Source of the DNA: Streptomyces sp. NRRL F-6676 | GTDB lineage: Bacteria; Actinomycetota; Actinomycetes; Streptomycetales; Streptomycetaceae | Reading direction: 5' to 3' | Assembly: GCF_000725625.1 (NCBI RefSeq) | Contig: NZ_JOHS01000017.1 | Location: 1 to 64,000 of the forward strand | Length of the DNA stretch: 64,000 nucleotides | Shown: piece by piece, positions 59,656 to 64,000 of the stretch | How the letters are laid out: every line of letters starts with the position of its first letter | How positions within the stretch are numbered: position 1 is the first letter of the stretch | Translations under genes and position numbers: made by a program | The notes under the pieces: model-generated | What the model was told of the DNA's origin: nothing | Database searches by the model: none | The model's input: only the letters and a program-made list of their open reading frames with translations

Positions 59656-59922
59656 ATGGAACTCACCGCCACACCGACCCGGCACACCGGCAAGCGGGAC
59701 ACCGACGGCATGGCCGTGGCGTCCTTCGTGCTCGGCCTGCTCGGCCTGCTGGTCCTCAACCTCTTCCTCGGTCCCATCGCCATCGTCCTGGCCTCGGTCG
59801 CGCTGTGGCGAGGCACCAAGCGCCCGGGCCGAGCGATCCTCGGCCTCACCCTGGGCGTGGCCGACCTGATCGTCCTGGTCGCCTTCATGCAGGCGGACAA
59901 CACGGTCTCCTGGAACTTCTGA
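59656..59922 (+). CDS. DUF4190 membrane protein
   Basis: 88 residues. Two membrane helices ([32 protein letters not shown] and [19 protein letters not shown]), the common DUF4190 layout of actinobacterial small membrane proteins. Follows the 55-residue gene by 41 bp and may be in the same TetR-controlled unit. Confidence 0.85.
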   Translation: MELTATPTRHTGKRDTDGMAVASFVLGLLGLLVLNLFLGPIAIVLASVALWRGTKRPGRAILGLTLGVADLIVLVAFMQADNTVSWNF

Positions 59923-60052
59923 CAGTGCCGTCATGGCTGCGGTGGTCCTTTCGGGGCCTGTCCGAAACCGGTACCTGACGCTCCCGGCCGGCCCCGCCAC
60001 CACCCACCGCCCGCCGGAGCCGGCGCGGCGCCCCCGTAGAATTCGCCTCACC

Positions 60053-61222
60053 ATGGCATACCTCGACCACGCCGCCACCACGCCCATGCTCCCGGAGGCC
60101 GCGGCGGCCCTGACCGCCCAGCTCGGGATCACCGGCAACGCGTCCTCCCTCCACGCATCCGGCCGCAGGGCCCGCCGCACGGTCGAGGAGTCCCGCGAAT
60201 CCCTCGCCGAGGCGCTCGGCGCCCGCCCCAGCGAGGTCGTGTTCACCTCCGGCGGCACCGAGGCCGACAACCTCGCCGTCAAGGGCCTGTACTGGTCCCG
60301 CCGTGCCGCCGACCCCCGCCGTACCCGCGTCCTCGCCAGCCCCGTCGAGCACCACGCCGTCCTGGACGCCGTCCACTGGCTCGGCGAACACGAGGGCGCC
60401 ACCGTCGAGTACCTCCCCGTCGACGCATACGGCAGGGTGCACCCCGAGGCGCTGCGCGAGGCCCTCGCCCGCGACCCGCAGGACGTGGCGCTGGCCACCG
60501 TCATGTGGGCCAACAACGAGATCGGCACCCTCTTCCCGGTCGCCGAACTCGCCGAGGTGGCCCGGGAGTTCGACGTCCCCCTGCATGCCGACGCCGTCCA
60601 GGCCTTCGGCCAGGTCCCGGTGGACTTCGCCGCCTCCGGCCTCGCCGCGATGACCGTCTCCGGTCACAAGATCGGCGGCCCGTACGGCATCGGCGCGCTG
60701 GTCCTCGGCCGTGACCAGGACCCCGTTCCCGTGCTGCACGGCGGCGGCCAGGAGCGGCACGTGCGCTCCGGCACGCTCGACGTGCCCGCCGTCGCCTCCT
60801 TCGCCGTCGCGGGCCGGCTCGCCGCCGAGCGGCGCGAGGAGTTCGCCCGCGAGGTCGGCGCCCTGCGCGACGCGCTCGTCGACGCCGTCCGTACCGCCGT
60901 CCCCGACGCGCTCCTCGGCGGCGACCCCGCCCCGGGGGGCCGGCTGCCCGCCAACGCGCACTTCACCTTCCCCGGCTGCGAGGGCGACTCCCTGCTGCTC
61001 CTGCTGGACGCCCAGGGCATCGAGTGCTCCACCGGCTCCGCCTGCACGGCGGGCGTCGCCCAGCCCAGCCACGTCCTCCTCGCCACCGGCACCGACCCGG
61101 ACCTCGCCCGCGGCACCCTGCGCTTCTCCCTCGGCCACACCTCCACCGAGGCCGACGTGGAGGCCGTCGCCAAGGCGATCGGCCCGGCCGTGGAACGCGC
61201 CCGCACAGCGGGCCTCACATAG
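60053..61222 (+). CDS. Cysteine desulfurase (IscS/NifS-like)
   Basis: 389 residues. Starts [19 protein letters not shown] lysine in [14 protein letters not shown]; catalytic Cys in [31 protein letters not shown] for PLP contact. Provides persulfide sulfur for tRNA thiolation or Fe-S clusters. ATG at 60053; a -10-like TAGAAT (60037-60042) close by suggests a leaderless or short-leader message. mnmA, the 2-thiouridylase that needs such sulfur, lies 0.8 kb downstream on the same strand with a divergent amidase gene between. Confidence 0.94.
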   Translation: MAYLDHAATTPMLPEAAAALTAQLGITGNASSLHASGRRARRTVEESRESLAEALGARPSEVVFTSGGTEADNLAVKGLYWSRRAADPRRTRVLASPVEHHAVLDAVHWLGEHEGATVEYLPVDAYGRVHPEALREALARDPQDVALATVMWANNEIGTLFPVAELAEVAREFDVPLHADAVQAFGQVPVDFAASGLAAMTVSGHKIGGPYGIGALVLGRDQDPVPVLHGGGQERHVRSGTLDVPAVASFAVAGRLAAERREEFAREVGALRDALVDAVRTAVPDALLGGDPAPGGRLPANAHFTFPGCEGDSLLLLLDAQGIECSTGSACTAGVAQPSHVLLATGTDPDLARGTLRFSLGHTSTEADVEAVAKAIGPAVERARTAGLT

Positions 61223-61243
61223 GACCACGCAAAGCCCGGCCGG

Positions 61244-61945
61244 CTAAGCCGCGGCGGCCGTCCGCGCCCTGCGCACCAGCTTCATGTACCGGTCCCAGTC
61301 CCAGTACCGCCCGGGATCGGTGTGGTCCGTGCCCGGCACCTCCACATGGCCGATGATGTGCGTGCGGTCGACGGGTATGGCGTACCGCGCGCAGATCGCG
61401 GCCGTCAGCCGCGCCGACGCCTCGTACATCGCGTCCGTGAACGAGGACGCCTTCTCCACGAAGCCCTCGTGCTCTATGCCGACGCTCCGCTCGTTGTACT
61501 TCCGGTTGCCCGCGTGGAACGCCACGTCCAACTCGCGGATCATCTGCGCGACATGGCCGTCCTTGCGTATGACGTAGTGCGCCGCCGCCTTGTGCGAGGG
61601 GTCCTGGAAGACGTTGACCGCGCTGCTGTAACTGCCCTGCGTGACATGGATGATCACACGGTCGATGGGGTAGTCGTCGGGCCGGTCCGCCCGCCGCAGA
61701 TTGGCGGAGGCGGCGGCTATCCACTGGGCGCCCCGGTAGTCGACCGCGCCGCCCGCGCGCGGCCGTTCCACGCCCGGCAGCCGCCACCACAGGTGCGACA
61801 GCTCGTCCCGGGCCAGTACGACCGTGCCCAGCGCGGCCGCCGCGCCGCCGACGAGCAGCGCCCGCCGCCCGAGCCGCCGGTCGCCGTCGTCCTCCGCGGA
61901 CGTCTGCGGGCGCTGGGTCTTCTCCTCCGTCTGTTCTGCCCCCAT
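61244..61945 (-). CDS. Exported N-acetylmuramoyl-L-alanine amidase (Amidase_2)
   Basis: 233 residues. Twin-arginine signal ([16 protein letters not shown]). Amidase_2/PGRP-like fold with zinc ligands in VIIHVTQGS, and in [26 protein letters not shown] is the glutamate-containing strand. Cleaves the stem-peptide bond in peptidoglycan. ATG at 61945 is chosen because it precedes the Tat motif by about 27 residues. Divergent from mnmA. Confidence 0.92.
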   Translation of the reverse strand: MGAEQTEEKTQRPQTSAEDDGDRRLGRRALLVGGAAAALGTVVLARDELSHLWWRLPGVERPRAGGAVDYRGAQWIAAASANLRRADRPDDYPIDRVIIHVTQGSYSSAVNVFQDPSHKAAAHYVIRKDGHVAQMIRELDVAFHAGNRKYNERSVGIEHEGFVEKASSFTDAMYEASARLTAAICARYAIPVDRTHIIGHVEVPGTDHTDPGRYWDWDRYMKLVRRARTAAAA

Positions 61946-62005
61946 GTACTGGAGAACGGATATCCGGGGGTTCCGGTTCCCTCCGCCCCGTACCCTGGAG
62001 GGGCT

Positions 62006-63139
62006 ATGACTGACGACATCCCGCAGCGCACCCGTCCCCTTCGCGTCCTCGCCGCCATGTCCGGCGGGGTCGATTCCGCCGTCGCCGCCGCCCGCGCCGC
62101 GGAAGCGGGCCACGACGTCACCGGCGTCCACCTCGCGCTCTCCGCGAACCCCCAGTCGTTCCGTACGGGCGCCCGGGGCTGTTGCACCATCGAGGACTCG
62201 CGGGACGCCCGCCGCGCCGCGGACGTCATCGGCATCCCGTTCTACGTCTGGGACCTCGCCGAGCGGTTCCGCGAGGACGTGGTGGAGGACTTCGTCGCCG
62301 AGTACGAGGCCGGCCGCACCCCCAACCCCTGTCTGCGCTGCAACGAGAAGATCAAGTTCGCCGCGCTGCTCGACAAGGCGCTCGCGCTCGGCTTCGACGC
62401 GGTCTGCACCGGCCACTACGCCCAGGTGATCCGCCGCGAGGACGGCACCCGTGAACTGCACCGCGCCTCCGACATGGCCAAGGACCAGTCGTACGTCCTC
62501 GGCGTGCTGGACGACAGGCAGCTCGCCCACGCCATGTTCCCGCTCGGCGACACGGTGACCACGAAGGACGAGATCCGCGCGGAGGCCGAGCGCCGGGGCC
62601 TGGCCGTCGCCAGGAAGCCCGACTCGCACGACATCTGCTTCATCGCCGACGGCGACACCCAGGGCTTCCTGGCGAACCGCCTGGGCCGGGCGGAGGGCGA
62701 CATCGTCGACGAGTCCGGCGCCAAGGTGGGCAGCCACGAGGGCGCGTACGGCTTCACCATCGGCCAGCGCAAGGGCCTGCGCCTGGGCACCCCGGCCGCC
62801 GACGGCAAGCCGCGCTACGTCCTGGACATCTCCCCGGTGACGAACACGGTCACGGTCGGCCCGGCCGCCGCCCTGGACGTCGACGCGCTCACCGCCGTCA
62901 AGCCCCGCTGGTGCGGCACGGCCCCCTCGGGCCCCGGCACCTACACGGCCCAGCTCCGCGCCCACGGCGGCGAGACGGAGGTGACGGCCGCACTGGTGGA
63001 CGGCTCCCTGGAGGTCACCTTCGCCGCTCCCGTCCGCGGCGTCGCCCCCGGCCAGGCCATCGTCCTGTACGACGGCACGCGGGTCGTCGGCTCCGCCACG
63101 ATCGCCTCGACGCGGCGGGCGACGGCGGCGGTGGGCTGA
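62006..63139 (+). CDS. mnmA: tRNA 2-thiouridylase MnmA
   Basis: 377 residues. Thiolates U34 of Lys, Glu and Gln tRNAs. PP-loop [10 protein letters not shown], catalytic Cys in [12 protein letters not shown], second Cys in [11 protein letters not shown], and TGHYAQV. Start at 62006 with CTGGAGGGGCT; a longer frame upstream overlaps the amidase gene and is low-complexity. Works with a cysteine desulfurase such as the one encoded nearby. Confidence 0.96.
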   Translation: MTDDIPQRTRPLRVLAAMSGGVDSAVAAARAAEAGHDVTGVHLALSANPQSFRTGARGCCTIEDSRDARRAADVIGIPFYVWDLAERFREDVVEDFVAEYEAGRTPNPCLRCNEKIKFAALLDKALALGFDAVCTGHYAQVIRREDGTRELHRASDMAKDQSYVLGVLDDRQLAHAMFPLGDTVTTKDEIRAEAERRGLAVARKPDSHDICFIADGDTQGFLANRLGRAEGDIVDESGAKVGSHEGAYGFTIGQRKGLRLGTPAADGKPRYVLDISPVTNTVTVGPAAALDVDALTAVKPRWCGTAPSGPGTYTAQLRAHGGETEVTAALVDGSLEVTFAAPVRGVAPGQAIVLYDGTRVVGSATIASTRRATAAVG

Positions 63140-63212
63140 GCCGGGCCCACGCTCCCGGGAGCACGGGACGCGGCCGCCCGCACACGGTGCGCGGGCGGCC
63201 GTACGGCGGGGG

Positions 63213-64000
63213 TCACACGGTGATGGTGAACGCCTGGATCCACTCATTGTTGTCGTGGGTTCCGGCGTAGGTGAATGCCAGGCCGGCGTTGGGCTGGTCG
63301 CACTCCATGCCGAGCCAGTCGCCGTCGTGGATATAGGTGGTGTGGCAGACGTTGCCCTTGCCGCCGTCGACGCTGATGGAGAAGCCCAGCATGTGCGGGG
63401 CGTTCTTCTTGGTGCTGCCGACGTAGTTGTCGATGCCGTCGGCGGCGGTCGCGAACGGATCGAAGTACTTCCCCTCGCCGTTGGTCGAGCCGGGGTCGTA
63501 GACATAGGCGCGGTTGGTGACGCCCTTGGTGCCGGCGACGGCGATGTTGACGCCCGTGATCGTCCCCTCGCCCGGGGTGCCGGCCGTCTGGCCGTCGCAC
63601 ACCGCGTCCGTCCAGCCGTCGCCCGTCACGAACGCCCGGTAGCAGACGTGCCGTCCGCTCGGGTCCTGCGCGGCGAGCTGCTTGACGGCGGTCGCCGCGG
63701 TCGTCTCGGGGGCCTTGGTCTTCTTGTCCGCGGAGCCGCCGTCCCCGCCGCCACCGCCCCCGTCCGCCCCGCCGCCCGAGGCCTGGGCGGGAGCGGTGTC
63801 CTGCGCGGCGGGACTCTCGGGCGCCTTGAGGGAGGGCGGGGCGGAGGGCGGCAGCGTGCCGACGCCGGCCGCCGCGACCTTCTCGGTGGCCGCGGTGCGG
63901 ACCTGCGGCTTGTAGGAGATCCACAGCATGACGAAGGCGATCGCCAGGGCCATGAAGATACCGAGGAAGGTGGCCAGCCAGCGCGGCAGGAACCCCCGCT
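63213..64000 (-). CDS. Membrane-anchored ChW-like protein (N-terminus cut by window edge)
   Basis: At least 262 residues visible; the frame stays open to position 64000 and the part before the first internal ATG (63953) reads RGFLPRWLATFLGIF, a continuation of the membrane helix FMALAIAFVMLWIS, so the start lies outside. A Gly/Asp/Pro-rich linker follows, then two copies of a pattern with CYRAFVTGDGWTDAVCDGQ / CHTTYIHDGDWLGMECDQP and TGVNIAV / IQAFTITV, resembling clostridial hydrophobic W (ChW) repeats. Paired cysteines may be disulfides outside the cell. Function unknown. Confidence 0.7.
   Translation of the reverse strand, partial: RGFLPRWLATFLGIFMALAIAFVMLWISYKPQVRTAATEKVAAAGVGTLPPSAPPSLKAPESPAAQDTAPAQASGGGADGGGGGGDGGSADKKTKAPETTAATAVKQLAAQDPSGRHVCYRAFVTGDGWTDAVCDGQTAGTPGEGTITGVNIAVAGTKGVTNRAYVYDPGSTNGEGKYFDPFATAADGIDNYVGSTKKNAPHMLGFSISVDGGKGNVCHTTYIHDGDWLGMECDQPNAGLAFTYAGTHDNNEWIQAFTITV

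Overview
The window is a 64-kb piece of a high-GC actinobacterial chromosome, almost certainly Streptomyces. The evidence is third-position G/C bias in every gene, many GTG starts, leaderless-looking promoters, long G/C-rich terminator hairpins, and a typical streptomycete gene set: GlgX, an AAA-type opp operon, a gcvT-gcvH-glyA-sdaA cluster with a tandem glycine riboswitch, a MerR autoregulator with a 19-bp spacer, and Tat/lipoprotein secreted enzymes. No rRNA, tRNA, CRISPR array, transposase or integrase was recognised.

Layout. 0-23 kb is mostly core: DUF1990 protein, secreted M4 protease, heterodimeric ABC exporter, an ABC-2 exporter with its histidine kinase/response regulator, GlgX, lipoprotein L,D-transpeptidase, enoyl-CoA hydratase, anti-sigma-like ATPase, an odd NodB-like lipoprotein, YVTN propeller lipoprotein, MerR regulator, EF-hand protein, leuA (with a Leu4 leader peptide not previously listed among long ORFs) coupled to an ABC ATPase, and a GntR/FCD regulator. 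40.7-64 kb is again core: glycine/serine cluster, P-loop protein, two SseB-like proteins, a five-gene oligopeptide ABC transporter, M1 peptidase, TRIC channel, thioesterase, TetR regulator with a divergent 55-aa membrane protein, cysteine desulfurase, amidase, mnmA, and a secreted or membrane ChW-like protein cut by the window edge.

The accessory heart is 23.5-35.2 kb. Seven tightly packed genes on the + strand encode a class III nucleotide-cyclase-like protein, a STAND-like P-loop NTPase, an SPFH-like/vWA fusion, a TerY-like vWA protein, a PP2C-like phosphatase, a membrane-anchored protein kinase and a (degenerate cyclase)-kinase fusion. The vWA-PP2C-kinase set matches the TerY-P triad known from comparative genomics of stress and conflict systems. 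Converging on it is a two-gene operon for a Pycsar-type (PycTM/DUF5706) membrane effector and a Crp-like cyclic-nucleotide-binding regulator. My inference is a nucleotide-signalled, phosphorylation-controlled conflict or stress system. Supporting details include a shared GDxVxGDKIV motif at the C-terminus of the cyclase and the N-terminus of the NTPase, an active/inactive cyclase pair, and a repeated TGACG-N3-CGTCATAC element before two parts of the locus.

A second accessory segment, about 36.0-40.7 kb, carries an NmtR-like metal sensor, a divergent P1B-4 metal ATPase, a TetR regulator and a quinone-oxidoreductase-like enzyme. It is bounded by a 50-bp direct repeat of the sdaA 3' end whose three differences are all synonymous, which looks like an att-type integration scar.
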